From positions 23,777-87,776 of the IMG/VR virus record IMGVR_UViG_3300008267_000014: DNA of 64,000 nt; one strand, written 5' to 3'. The stretch comes from a virus. Under the pieces are notes generated by a model. That model worked only from the letters and a program-made list of their open reading frames with translations. It had not been told where the DNA came from and made no database searches. Of the stretch, positions 29,706 through 39,494 are shown in pieces (position 1 is the stretch's first letter; each line of letters starts with the position of its first letter). Position numbers and translations under genes: made by a program.

Positions 29706-32700
29706 ATGACTGATTTTAGTTCTCTTGGGGGTGTTGGTATCATTGGGTTTATTTCACCTAAAGGTACAAATGATACTTATGCGGTTATTGACCCTACTTA
29801 TGGTGTCGATGGTTTACGAAATGTTAACACAACTTCTGATTTAGATTTAATAACAACCGAAAGAAGACGTGCGGGTATGATTGTCGGTGTCTCTGGTGGT
29901 ACGACATATTATAAATTAAACCCTGAACCTTGGAACTATAGCTCAACCGATTGGTCAATCTTTTATACAGGGGAAAATGCATTAATTGGTGTTAGTCTTG
30001 TTAATGGGGATTTAATTTTTACAAACGCAACCGGAGGGACGATTACGATTTCGGGTATTAGTTCTAATGAAATTTATTGGACTTCAGGCTCAACTGGAAA
30101 TTTCTCAATTAAGGCTAATAATGATAGTGGGTTAGACGCTATAGGTGATTATTCATTAGCCGAAGGGTATGATACAAAAGCTATTGGTGATTATTCATTT
30201 GCCGGTGGTTCAGGAACTACAGCAACGACAATATCGAGTGTTGCATTAGGTGTTAATAGTATTTCAAATGCTACCAATGTTTTAGAATTAGATACACCGA
30301 TATCAATTTATTATACTAATTTAACGACTGAAGATTATTGTAATGATTATGGACTTTATATGATAGTAATACCAAATACTAATCCGTATATTGATTTTTA
30401 TGATTACATTTTTAATAGACAATCGACATTTATATTAAGTGGTAGTAGTGGTACTAAAATAGTGAACAATACTACAATTAGTGTTGATGATGTTTATGTG
30501 AGTTATGATACATTTTTATTTTTTTATGATTGTGAAAATGGTACTGATTATACAATAATTAGTGGTAATACTTTCATTGATACAACGGTTAGTGGTAGTT
30601 CAGCATTTGCGTTTGGGACTAATTTAAAATCTTGTGGTTCTAATAGTTTTGCTGAAGGTAGATGTAATAGTGCTATTGGTTCATATAGTCATTCTGAAGG
30701 ATATAAGACAACTAGCTTAGGTCTTGGTAGTCATTCTGAAGGTAGTTGTAATATATCTTGTGGACGTTATACTCACTCTGAAGGTGGTTTAACTACTGCT
30801 ATAGGTAGTTATAGTCATGCTGAAGGATATAATACTTCTACTATTGGTGATTATACCCATGCTGAAGGATATAATAGTAAAGCGATTGGGTTATATAGTC
30901 ATGCTGAAGGATATAATACTATCGCTTGTGGTCAATATAGTCATGCTGAAGGATATAATACTATCGCTTGTGGTCAATATAGTCATGCGGAAGGGTATAA
31001 TACTATTACTTATGGTCAATATAGTCATGCTGAAGGGAATTGTTCAAAAGCTTGCGGTTTTGGGTCACATGCTGAAGGTGGTGGTGTTTATTGTAGTGGT
31101 AACTATCTATCAGGAGGTGTTGCGATTGGTCCTGGTAGTCATGCTGAAGGTATATGTACCCTTGCATGTGGTGATGGTAGCCATGCTGAAGGGTATGGTG
31201 CTGGTGGTGTTGGTATTTGTGGTATATGTTATAGAACAATTGCATCAGGTTGTGGGTCACATGCCGAAGGGTTAGTAACAACCTCTATTGGTAGTGGGTC
31301 ACATGCGGAAGGTGGGTTTGCACGATGTATTACCAATTGTGTTGGACAAAGTTATACCGTTATTTATCTTGGTGGTACGGCAATTGGTGGTGGTAGTCAT
31401 GCTGAGGGAGGTAATACTAGAACATCAGGAATTACTAGTCATGCAGAAGGATACGGAAGTACATCATTTGGGTTTGGAGGACATTCAGAAGGAATTCATT
31501 CGACCTCAATCGGAAATGGGTCACATGCTGAAGGTGGGTTTTATATCCCTACAGCGTTTACAGGTGATATTTGTTATATTAGTGGGGGTGTTGCTATAGG
31601 GGATAGTAGTCATGCGGAAGGTATTGATACTAAATCTTGTGGTGTTGCAAGTCATGCTGAAGGTAGTGGTACTACCGCTTATGGTTTTGTTAGTCATTCG
31701 GGTGGTATTAATACAATTGCTTCTGGGAATACATCATTCATCCATTCAACCAATTCTGTTGTAATTGGTGATAGAAGTGTTGTGTTAGGAGGTCAAAATA
31801 TAACAGGTGATACATCAGACACTGTTTATGTGCCTAAATTAAATATCGGTACATTAGGTACAGGGTCTAGTATTAATAATTTAGGTATCGATGTTAATGG
31901 TTTTATTGTGACTGGAACAACTTCAGGTGGAAGTTTTACAGGTGGAACTGTAAATGGTGATACTAATTTTACAGGTGGATTATCAGCTAATACATTTAGT
32001 GCTAGCACATATTTTAATTTACCTGAAAATCCATATTGGACATCAGGTTCAACTTGGAACGGTGCAAATTATCCGATTAAAGCTAATAATGATAGTGGTT
32101 TAGATGCAACTGGTAGTTATTCAGTTGCAGAAGGTTATGGAACATGTACTATTACGTTAGCGATTAGTAGTCATGCTGAGGGACATCGTACCACAACATT
32201 TGCATGTGGTAGTCATTCCGAAGGTAGTTGTACTACGGCTTACGGTTGTTTTAGTCATAGTGAAGGTTTTTGTACTAAATCTTGTGGATGTAATAGTCAT
32301 GCTGAAGGTTGTTTTACAACATCAATAGGTAATAATAGTCATTCTGAAGGTTCGTGTAACATATCTTGTAATAATTCAAGTCACGCTGAAGGTTTTTGTA
32401 CCACATCTTTTTGTTCTTATAGTCATACTGAAGGAACTGATACTAAAACTTATGGTCAATATAGTCATGCTGAAGGACAATCGACAACAACTAGTGGTCA
32501 AAGTAGTCATGCTGAAGGTAATTTAACGACATCAATTGGTAGATATAGTCATGCTGAAGGATATTCCACTAATTCTTGTGGTTGTTATAGTCATGCTGAA
32601 GGTGAATGTTCCGATACTTGTGGTAATTATAGTCATGCTGAAGGAACTATAACCGTTTCATCGGGATGTGGTAGTCATGCTGAAGGTATTTGTACCACAT

Positions 32701-33254
32701 CTATAGGTAAACACAGTCATTCTGAGGGTAATAATACTAAATCATGCGGATGTGGTAGCCATGCTGAAGGTTATTATACAACTTCAATTGGTTTTTATAG
32801 TCATGCCGAAGGTTGTGGAACTACCTCTTTTACTGATTATAGTCACGCTGAAGGTATTTGTACGGTATCATTATCATTAGGTAGTCACTCAGAAGGGTTT
32901 TGTACTACTGCTGGAAATTGTTTTTCACATTCGGAAGGAATTTGTACTTTGACAATAGGATGTGCTAGTCATTCAGGTGGTATTAATACGATAGCTTCAG
33001 GTGACACGTCATTTATCCACTCAACAAATTCAGTTATAACCGGTAATAGAAGTGTTATTTTAGGAGGTCAAAATATAACAGGTAGTACTGATGATACAGT
33101 ATATGTCCCTGATTTAGTAATTAGAAAATCTCAAATAGTTCCTACAGGTAGTACCCATAATATTGGTGAAAATGGGTCTGTTACTTGGGATAATGATAAT
33201 TTCTATTGGAAGGCTAATGGTTTATGGTTAAAAATTAGTGGAATAACTTTTTAA
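29706..33254 (+). CDS. Second, internally duplicated SHAEG-repeat tail fibre
   Basis: An 1182-residue paralogue of the fibre at 22331. It contains two complete SHAEG blocks of about 20 repeats each (about residues 140-690 and 800-1110), each ending with a cap region (NTSFIHSTNSVVIGDRSV, GGQNIT). The second block is preceded by the same linker that opens the 22331 protein (SGGSFTGGTVNGDTNFTGGL), still highly similar at the DNA level. The N-terminus (FSSLGGVGIIGFISPKGTND) is unique and probably attaches it to the virion. The C-terminus shares the WDNDNFYWKANGLWLKISG module with the 25761 fibre. It looks like a fusion product of two fibre genes by recombination. Confidence 0.86.
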   Translation: MTDFSSLGGVGIIGFISPKGTNDTYAVIDPTYGVDGLRNVNTTSDLDLITTERRRAGMIVGVSGGTTYYKLNPEPWNYSSTDWSIFYTGENALIGVSLVNGDLIFTNATGGTITISGISSNEIYWTSGSTGNFSIKANNDSGLDAIGDYSLAEGYDTKAIGDYSFAGGSGTTATTISSVALGVNSISNATNVLELDTPISIYYTNLTTEDYCNDYGLYMIVIPNTNPYIDFYDYIFNRQSTFILSGSSGTKIVNNTTISVDDVYVSYDTFLFFYDCENGTDYTIISGNTFIDTTVSGSSAFAFGTNLKSCGSNSFAEGRCNSAIGSYSHSEGYKTTSLGLGSHSEGSCNISCGRYTHSEGGLTTAIGSYSHAEGYNTSTIGDYTHAEGYNSKAIGLYSHAEGYNTIACGQYSHAEGYNTIACGQYSHAEGYNTITYGQYSHAEGNCSKACGFGSHAEGGGVYCSGNYLSGGVAIGPGSHAEGICTLACGDGSHAEGYGAGGVGICGICYRTIASGCGSHAEGLVTTSIGSGSHAEGGFARCITNCVGQSYTVIYLGGTAIGGGSHAEGGNTRTSGITSHAEGYGSTSFGFGGHSEGIHSTSIGNGSHAEGGFYIPTAFTGDICYISGGVAIGDSSHAEGIDTKSCGVASHAEGSGTTAYGFVSHSGGINTIASGNTSFIHSTNSVVIGDRSVVLGGQNITGDTSDTVYVPKLNIGTLGTGSSINNLGIDVNGFIVTGTTSGGSFTGGTVNGDTNFTGGLSANTFSASTYFNLPENPYWTSGSTWNGANYPIKANNDSGLDATGSYSVAEGYGTCTITLAISSHAEGHRTTTFACGSHSEGSCTTAYGCFSHSEGFCTKSCGCNSHAEGCFTTSIGNNSHSEGSCNISCNNSSHAEGFCTTSFCSYSHTEGTDTKTYGQYSHAEGQSTTTSGQSSHAEGNLTTSIGRYSHAEGYSTNSCGCYSHAEGECSDTCGNYSHAEGTITVSSGCGSHAEGICTTSIGKHSHSEGNNTKSCGCGSHAEGYYTTSIGFYSHAEGCGTTSFTDYSHAEGICTVSLSLGSHSEGFCTTAGNCFSHSEGICTLTIGCASHSGGINTIASGDTSFIHSTNSVITGNRSVILGGQNITGSTDDTVYVPDLVIRKSQIVPTGSTHNIGENGSVTWDNDNFYWKANGLWLKISGITF
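30897..30980 (+). repeat. Perfect 42-bp tandem duplication within the SHAEG array
   Basis: Two identical 42-bp units (30897-30938 and 30939-30980) encode YSHAEGYNTIACGQ-type repeats, followed by a third, slightly diverged copy. Perfect identity in an otherwise degenerate array points to a recent slippage or unequal-exchange event. Confidence 0.9.
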
Positions 33255-33283
33255 ATAAAATAAAAAAATAATAAATTAAAAAG

Positions 33284-33291
33284 TATTTATT
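33284..33291 (+). promoter_or_regulatory. TATTTATT putative late promoter element
   Basis: TATTTATT, preceded by AAAG, lies 8 bp before the start at 33300, within a 45-bp gap after the SHAEG fibre. Confidence 0.48.
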
Positions 33292-33299
33292 AAATAATT

Positions 33300-35255
33300 A
33301 TGACATCTATCCAAATTACCGAAATATCAGGATTAACATATCCTTATGATATCTATGTTTGTGATGTTTTTGGTAATCAATGTTTATTAGTGGCCACTAT
33401 TAATAGTGATGTACCACCAGTAAATACTTTAGTATTACCACCACAATTTAATACCGCTCCTGCAGTTGGTGTTAAAATAGTTTCACATGATTGTGTTAAA
33501 TTTAACATAGTTTATTGTTATTTGGTTTATACTAGAACGCCTACGCCAACACCTACAGTTACACCAACGATTACACCAACGAACACTCTAACACCTACTA
33601 ACACTGAAACACCTACTCAAACTCCTACAAATACCGTTACACCAACTAATACTGAAACACCTACTGTTACGCCAACTCCAACTAACACTGAAACGCCTAC
33701 TCAGACCCCAACTAATACGATTACACCGACTAATACTGTCACACCTACTAATACTGAAACGCCGACGCAAACTCCGACTAATACACTAACACCTACAAAT
33801 ACCGTAACTCCCACAAACACTATTACACCTACAAATACTGAAACACCAACGGTTACTCCGACACCAACAAATACTATCACGCCAACTAATACAATTACAC
33901 CAACTGTTACACAAACACCAACAAATACTCTTACGCCTACTAACACTGAAACCCCTACAGTTACCCCAACTAATACTCTTACGCCAACAAATACCGAAAC
34001 TCCTACTCAAACACCTACAAACACCATTACGCCAACAAATACTGAAACGCCGACTCAAACTCCTACAAATACTATAACACCTACTAATACTGAAACGCCG
34101 ACGCAAACTCCGACTAATACGGTCACACCGACTAATACTGAAACACCTACACAAACCCCAACTAATACGGTTACTCCGACAAATACTATAACACCAACTA
34201 ATACTGAAACTCCGACTCAAACACCTACTAATACGGCAACACCTACTGTTACACAAACACCTACTAATACTGAAACTCCAACACAAACACCTACCAATAC
34301 TATTACTCCGACAAATACCGAAACTCCAACACAAACTCCGACAAATACGGTAACCCCAACAAATACTGAAACTCCAACACAAACACCTACCAATACTGTT
34401 ACACCAACTAACACCGAAACGCCTACTCAGACCCCTACCAATACTTTAACACCGACTAATACCGAGACACCAACACAAACTCCTACTAATACAATTACAC
34501 CTACCAACACCGAAACGCCTACACAAACACCAACTAATACAGTCACACCAACTAATACGGAGACCCCAACTCAAACCCCTACTAATACGATTACACCTAC
34601 TAATACTGAAACACCTACTCAAACTCCAACCAATACGATAACACCAACTAACACCGAAACGCCTACTCAGACCCCGACCAATACTCAAACACCGACTAAT
34701 ACGATTACACCTACAAATACTGAAACCCCTACCGTTACTCCAACTAATACTGTTACGCCGACCAATACAGAAACTCCAACACAGACCCCTACTAATACCC
34801 AAACTCCAACTAACACAATCACACCAACAAATACTGAAACGCCTACTCAGACCCCAACTAACACAGTTACACCTACTAATACTTTAACCCCAACTAACAC
34901 TCAAACTCCTACTCAAACGCCTACAAATACTATAACACCTACTAACACTGAAACCCCTACACAGACACCTACCAACACGATAACACCTACTAATACTGAA
35001 ACACCAACGCAAACACCGACTAATACCGAAACACCAACGCAAACGCCAACAAATACGATTACACCTACGAATAGTGAGACACCTACACAAACGCCAACTA
35101 ATACGGCAACGCCAACATATACCCCATCAATAACACCATCGTATACACCATCGGCAACACCAACTTTAACACCATCACCAATAGTGGGTGATTTCTTATT
35201 ACTTGAAACCGGTGATTATTTATTATTAGAAACAGGTGATAAGATTATATTATAA
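33300..35255 (+). CDS. Thr/Pro-repeat stalk protein with small N-terminal beta domain
   Basis: A 651-residue protein in three parts. Residues 1-79 form a small domain ([19 protein letters not shown], then [12 protein letters not shown]) also found as the stand-alone protein at 45672. Residues about 80-627 are an extremely regular Thr/Pro/Asn array (units such as [10 protein letters not shown] and TPTNTIT). The C-terminus is a Leu-rich repeat tail ([18 protein letters not shown]). Such PT arrays behave as extended rigid stalks and are common O-glycosylation substrates; whether that happens here is unknown. It lies at the end of the + fibre block with a terminator after it. The antisense open frames through the array are by-products of the repeat. 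Confidence 0.8.
   Translation: MTSIQITEISGLTYPYDIYVCDVFGNQCLLVATINSDVPPVNTLVLPPQFNTAPAVGVKIVSHDCVKFNIVYCYLVYTRTPTPTPTVTPTITPTNTLTPTNTETPTQTPTNTVTPTNTETPTVTPTPTNTETPTQTPTNTITPTNTVTPTNTETPTQTPTNTLTPTNTVTPTNTITPTNTETPTVTPTPTNTITPTNTITPTVTQTPTNTLTPTNTETPTVTPTNTLTPTNTETPTQTPTNTITPTNTETPTQTPTNTITPTNTETPTQTPTNTVTPTNTETPTQTPTNTVTPTNTITPTNTETPTQTPTNTATPTVTQTPTNTETPTQTPTNTITPTNTETPTQTPTNTVTPTNTETPTQTPTNTVTPTNTETPTQTPTNTLTPTNTETPTQTPTNTITPTNTETPTQTPTNTVTPTNTETPTQTPTNTITPTNTETPTQTPTNTITPTNTETPTQTPTNTQTPTNTITPTNTETPTVTPTNTVTPTNTETPTQTPTNTQTPTNTITPTNTETPTQTPTNTVTPTNTLTPTNTQTPTQTPTNTITPTNTETPTQTPTNTITPTNTETPTQTPTNTETPTQTPTNTITPTNSETPTQTPTNTATPTYTPSITPSYTPSATPTLTPSPIVGDFLLLETGDYLLLETGDKIIL
33537..35180 (+). 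repeat. Tandem 18-bp-type repeat encoding TPTNT(E/I/V/L) units
   Basis: About 1.6 kb of short tandem repeats based on 'acacctactaatactgaa' and variants codes the Thr/Pro stalk. Codons for Thr and Pro vary freely while the protein pattern stays constant, which shows selection on the protein. It would be prone to length change. Confidence 0.88.
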
Positions 35256-35291
35256 AAAAAAATATCGGTCATTTCTAACCGATATTTTTTT
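35254..35291. terminator. Bidirectional terminator at the convergence of the two structural blocks
   Basis: AAAAAAATATCGGT pairs with ACCGATATTTTTTT around an 8-nt loop (35270-35277). The A-run on one side and T-run on the other let it stop transcription from both the + fibre gene and the - strand operon ending at 35311. Confidence 0.88.
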
Positions 35292-35310
35292 ATTAAAGCT
35301 TAAAGTGTAC

Positions 35311-35910
35311 TTACCAAATACCTTGTTGTTTCATATAACCTAAAACACAACAATAAGCATCTGATTGGTCAAAATTTTCTTTTTTAAGTGTATTATTTTT
35401 AGTGTATAACCATTGTATTTGTGGTTCTTTTTTTGCGACTTTTTCCCAAATTATCATTTTTTTATCGATGTCTTTAGGTAATCCTCCGAATAACACATGT
35501 TTACCTTTATCATTAACTTGGACTAATTCGGGAAATGCATATTTTCTTGAATTGTAAGTTGAAATGAATTTAGGTACAATTCCTAAAGTATCATAAATTT
35601 CTTTACAAAGAAATGAGTTAAATCTTAATAATGTTTGAACTGTGTTAATGTTATTTGAATTTAACAAAGGTTCTTCAATTATTACGTTAACGATACCCAT
35701 ACCTTGATATTGGATTAATTTTTTCTTAAAAATTTCAGCCTTTAAAAGTAATTCGGTGATTTTACAATCTTGTTTAGGTTTAGGTTGTGGTGAAATATGA
35801 CATAATTCTAAAAGTTCTTTATCGATAATATCAAATAATGCCCAACCAATTGTTCTGGTTGAGATGTCTAATCCTAATACTTTTGGTTTTTCTTTTAATG
35901 GTTTTTTCAT
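35311..35910 (-). CDS. RuvC-like (RNase H fold) nuclease, probable Holliday junction resolvase
   Basis: A 199-residue protein with the RuvC/RNase H-fold acidic residues. D15 lies in VLGLDISTRTIGWALF (first strand with the catalytic Asp and following Thr/Gly turn), E79/E80 in NVIIEEPLL (end of a strand), and D181/D184 in FDQSDAYCCVLGYM (final helix). This order and spacing fit a RuvC-type endonuclease that resolves recombination or replication junctions before packaging, the role T4 gp49 has with a different fold. It is the last gene of the - strand structural operon, 3 bp after the tail protein at 35914, so it is probably expressed late. No T4-like endonuclease VII is seen in the window. Confidence 0.83.
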   Translation of the reverse strand: MKKPLKEKPKVLGLDISTRTIGWALFDIIDKELLELCHISPQPKPKQDCKITELLLKAEIFKKKLIQYQGMGIVNVIIEEPLLNSNNINTVQTLLRFNSFLCKEIYDTLGIVPKFISTYNSRKYAFPELVQVNDKGKHVLFGGLPKDIDKKMIIWEKVAKKEPQIQWLYTKNNTLKKENFDQSDAYCCVLGYMKQQGIW

Positions 35911-35913
35911 AAA

Positions 35914-38304
35914 TTAAAAATCGAATTTTACGATAAATTGCTGAATACCTTGTCTAAGAGTTGGAGATTGCAGCTTAGATATAATCATAAGATTTTTATT
36001 TGAGTCGTAAAGACTAATTTCTGTAATATATGATTTTGTACCTTTAGTCCAAGTAGGATTAGATGAAGTTAAAAATTCAGATTTTGATAAGTTTAATTTA
36101 TATTTCATTTCATAAATTGTTGCTTGTATATCAGTTTCTAAATTACCATAGAAATAATATTCATCTCCAAAATTAAGAGTTTGACCTGTATCACCAATCG
36201 TTGATAATGGTATATAATCATTTAAATCATAAAAATCGGCGGCATCATAAGCGTCTTTTGTAATAACAAATGTTGTACCTGTTAATGTATTTTGTGTTAG
36301 ATAACCATTAACTGTTGTCGCACTTACTTGGTCTGTAACGTCAATAATTCTCCATTCATCAGATAGCGGTCTTGTATCACCTGATACTTTTTGACAGATA
36401 AGTTCAATTTTTTCGGCAAAAAAACCTTCTTTAAATGTATTATCGTAATCAGTCAAACAAGGGAAATTACCCCCAAAACTAACACCTACATTATCTGAAT
36501 TCGAAGTACTACAATCATTAGGTCCAAAAATATTAACATAATAATTACAATGTATTGAATTGGTAAAAGCGCTTGTATTTGTGAATCTGTACGTTACGTA
36601 CATGTTTTCACTACCGCCTGATAATACACCTATATTACTACCATTACTTGAACCACATGTGTTAGGTGATACTAAATTTAGTTTAGGGGCTGGTAATGTC
36701 CAATTACGATTAGATTTATATGACATTGCGGCAACGATTTCTTCATCGTCTATAATAATGATATGGTCGTCAGGAAAAACTTTACCAATTCTACTTGGTA
36801 ATCCATTAGACACTACATGTGTATCCCATAGATTAAAATATCTTAAACCAGGTGTGTTCATGTCCTCATTTTTAGTTGATTTTAAATATTCGACTTGAAA
36901 TAAATCAACATCATCAAAATTAGGTGGGTCAACCCAAAAAGTTTCACCATAACAACATTCAGGGTTTTTATGCCACATTAACCAAGGAATGTGTAGTTTG
37001 AAATTTCTAGCTTCACCTGTTGAACTTGTTGGTGATGATGGGTCAAATGGTTCTAATGCGAATTTTTCACCATAGAATGAATCTATAGTTTGATTCGTAT
37101 AATGTATCACAGCAATTGCTTTTTGTTTTTCAGGTGTTACTGTAACTTTTTGATTAAATGAGTCATAAAAATAAACAGAATCAGTATCTGTTTGACCACT
37201 AGAATTCATGTAACCAAAATATTCTTTAGCACCAATATAATTTATTGAACCAAAACCTGTGTAATCAACATTAATTGATGATACGATACCTGCAGGACTT
37301 TCAGACCAAGGAATATTCATATTCCAAATCTTAACGTTAAACTCGTCTTGATTACATACCGATTCAAAATTAATAACATCATCACTCCAATGATTAAGAG
37401 GTGTGACGCTATCATATAAATCAGTCATAGTATTAGGATATACAATTACCCTAGCATAACAACTTGTGAATGATATTGATGAATAATCAGGGACTGGTCT
37501 ATCTAATGTATAACTATCATTACATATATCAACAATTCGATATGTTAACATAGGGTAACAAGAACTCATTGTCATTGAACATTCTGTTGAAACAACAGGT
37601 GTTGGGTTAGGACAATATGTTGCCGAAGGGGTTGGTGTTGGTGTTGGTGATGAACAAGGTGTACCACTAACAGGTGTTGCTGATGGTGTGGGTGTCGGTG
37701 TTGAATATTGAGAACTTGTTGGTGTAGGTGTTGGTAAATTAATACAACTACAATTATTATCGCCTAATTTATCATAGTAAATTGTGATAAAATCGCCAAT
37801 TGATGGTGAACTATAATTGGTTGGATTACAATTTAAATTGATTACTTTTATTGTTGTACCACCTGTTAATGTTGACATGTCAATAACGTAATTAGAGTTA
37901 ACAACATAATCATTTCCGGTTAGAGTACTCCAATTAGTTGGTAATGATGTAGTATCACCGGTAAAGAAACCTCTCATAGCCGCTGTATTATAAATTGGGC
38001 TAACTACTGAATCCATATATGGAATACCGTAAGTGTTTCCAACAGTACCATCAACATAATATGGGTATTTTACGTTACCTTTATTAGATTGTGGTACACC
38101 ACTACTATTTTGAGAATTAAATGATGGTGTTAATACCATACTGTTAGATTGTTGGTAGGTTGAGGGTAAATTATTATAATTTATCTCACTATCCCCAATT
38201 TGAAAGTAACTAATATTAAAAGTACCTTGAGATAATTTTTGTCTTGCGGTATCGGTTAATTTTGTATTTACTAACGCTGATGTATTTTTTAATATAAATG
38301 ACAT
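35914..38304 (-). CDS. Tail/baseplate appendage protein with PT linkers
   Basis: A 796-residue virion-type protein. The N-terminus (KNTSALVNTKLTDTARQKLS, then FNISYFQIGDSEINY) resembles phage fibre or baseplate proteins that start with 'LT..G...........IGD'. The C-terminus (YITEISLYDSNKNLMIISKL, ending in VKFDF) matches a tail-protein ending seen in such proteins, so the two ends probably form one domain split by a long insert. Within it are two short PT-rich linkers (PTPTPTSSQYSTPTPTP and SPTPTPTPSATYCPNPTPV) and cysteines. No promoter motif in the correct orientation is visible in the 43-bp gap upstream; it is probably transcribed with the genes before it. Confidence 0.72.
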   Translation of the reverse strand: MSFILKNTSALVNTKLTDTARQKLSQGTFNISYFQIGDSEINYNNLPSTYQQSNSMVLTPSFNSQNSSGVPQSNKGNVKYPYYVDGTVGNTYGIPYMDSVVSPIYNTAAMRGFFTGDTTSLPTNWSTLTGNDYVVNSNYVIDMSTLTGGTTIKVINLNCNPTNYSSPSIGDFITIYYDKLGDNNCSCINLPTPTPTSSQYSTPTPTPSATPVSGTPCSSPTPTPTPSATYCPNPTPVVSTECSMTMSSCYPMLTYRIVDICNDSYTLDRPVPDYSSISFTSCYARVIVYPNTMTDLYDSVTPLNHWSDDVINFESVCNQDEFNVKIWNMNIPWSESPAGIVSSINVDYTGFGSINYIGAKEYFGYMNSSGQTDTDSVYFYDSFNQKVTVTPEKQKAIAVIHYTNQTIDSFYGEKFALEPFDPSSPTSSTGEARNFKLHIPWLMWHKNPECCYGETFWVDPPNFDDVDLFQVEYLKSTKNEDMNTPGLRYFNLWDTHVVSNGLPSRIGKVFPDDHIIIIDDEEIVAAMSYKSNRNWTLPAPKLNLVSPNTCGSSNGSNIGVLSGGSENMYVTYRFTNTSAFTNSIHCNYYVNIFGPNDCSTSNSDNVGVSFGGNFPCLTDYDNTFKEGFFAEKIELICQKVSGDTRPLSDEWRIIDVTDQVSATTVNGYLTQNTLTGTTFVITKDAYDAADFYDLNDYIPLSTIGDTGQTLNFGDEYYFYGNLETDIQATIYEMKYKLNLSKSEFLTSSNPTWTKGTKSYITEISLYDSNKNLMIISKLQSPTLRQGIQQFIVKFDF

Positions 38305-38347
38305 TTTATTATTTTAAATTTTATTTATTCATGTTCTGATTTAGTAT

Positions 38348-39490
38348 TTAACTTCTATTGTAAAATGGGTCAGAAATGACTACTGTACAACAATTACATC
38401 CTGTGATACTGGCATTACTTAAAGATATATTAGAACTGTCAAATGTTGATGAACAACAATCTAAATATGAACCGGCATAATTTTCTAAATCAAATCCAAA
38501 TGGTATTGGAGTCCATTCATCAGGTGGTAACCAAGCACCAGGAGGTGTTGGAGTTGGAGTCGGTGTTTGAGTAGGAGTGAGTGTTGGTGTGTTATTACAA
38601 GTTTTATTAAGGGTACTAACAGTTTGAATTGTGAAAGTATCTGTTGATGTTATTGTTATAGTATTCCTATTGTGTGAAACGTTTCTAGTATATGTTAAAT
38701 AAGATTGACACCCTATTTGAGCATTTGGTTGAGTTGATTCCACCGTATTATCAATATATGAAATTGGATTACCATTTTTCAATACTTGTGTTGTGAATGT
38801 GTAGTTAGCTGAATTAGAATAAGGTGTTCGTATAAATTGACTATATAAACTCATATCAAATGTAATTGTTACACCGTTTGGTAAAGGTGGTGATACTGAT
38901 AACGAATATGTGTCTTGAACAGTTGTTGTGGTTGTTGTTGAAACTAACGTTGCTGAACCAAGTAACGACGCTGTTAGAGTATATTGTGTTGGTGAAGTTT
39001 GTTGGGCTAAAGTAACTGTTGAAGATACTACAGTACCTACATTATCAATAACTTTAACTGAATATTGACCACCACACAAACCATTAGCTATTGCTGATGT
39101 ACCATATGTTAATCCATTATTAAATGAATAACCGTAAGGTGGTACACCGCCTGTTGCTTGAATGGTAATTGTACCGTCACAAGTACAGGTTGGATTACTA
39201 AGACTAGTGGTAAATTCTAATAGGTCTAATGGCGGACAAACACCTTGGTTTGCGTCAACACTATAACTATCGCCAATTACCGTCCAATTATTATTTATTG
39301 GTGGATAAGCTGGATTAGTATTAATTACTTGAGTTGAACCCAAACTTGACCCTGACATTCTCCAAGCATTTATTGATGTATCCCAAATTATTTTAAGTGT
39401 ACTATCATCTGACAACCATGATTGATAACCATTATAAGTTCCATTTGGGTTGAAATGTGCGTTAGTTTTATATTGACCTTCGAAAAACAT
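38348..39490 (-). CDS. Adhesin-like virion protein with an SprB-type repeat and PT linker
   Basis: A 380-residue protein. The N-terminal 85 residues (KTNAHFNPNGTYNGYQSWL, then IIWDTSINAWRMSGSSLGST) look like a small beta domain also recognisable in the 42159 protein (YWTGSTNGYYLYYKYTSNQW). Residues about 95-165 form one SprB-like repeat (SNPTCTCDGTITIQATGG, VPPYGYSFNNG, GGQYSVKVID). A beta segment, a short PT linker (TPTLTPTQTPTPTPTPPG) and a 50-residue Cys-containing tail (CNCCTVVISDPF) follow. It lies 4 bp after its neighbour in the - strand operon. A surface location on the virion is inferred. Confidence 0.72.
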   Translation of the reverse strand: MFFEGQYKTNAHFNPNGTYNGYQSWLSDDSTLKIIWDTSINAWRMSGSSLGSTQVINTNPAYPPINNNWTVIGDSYSVDANQGVCPPLDLLEFTTSLSNPTCTCDGTITIQATGGVPPYGYSFNNGLTYGTSAIANGLCGGQYSVKVIDNVGTVVSSTVTLAQQTSPTQYTLTASLLGSATLVSTTTTTTVQDTYSLSVSPPLPNGVTITFDMSLYSQFIRTPYSNSANYTFTTQVLKNGNPISYIDNTVESTQPNAQIGCQSYLTYTRNVSHNRNTITITSTDTFTIQTVSTLNKTCNNTPTLTPTQTPTPTPTPPGAWLPPDEWTPIPFGFDLENYAGSYLDCCSSTFDSSNISLSNASITGCNCCTVVISDPFYNRS

Positions 39491-39494
39491 ATTA

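Noticed and set aside
22590-33200. Regularly spaced short repeats that look like a CRISPR array
   Set aside because: Units are contiguous and in frame, vary at third codon positions, have no unique spacers and code for SHAEG fibres; no cas genes are present.
18044-33254. Diversity-generating retroelement acting on fibre genes
   Set aside because: No reverse transcriptase, Avd gene or template repeat is visible; repeat variation is spread, not limited to adenine positions in one terminal region. A copy elsewhere in the genome cannot be excluded.
33588-35090. Several open frames on the - strand through the Thr/Pro repeat (rich in Cys, Arg, Ser)
   Set aside because: They are a by-product of the tandem repeat, which lacks stop codons on both strands; the + frame has N- and C-terminal domains and matches other genes.
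38305-38347. TATTTATT in the gap before the 38304 (-) gene
   Set aside because: It is on the + strand, the wrong direction for this gene, so it is not counted among the promoter candidates.
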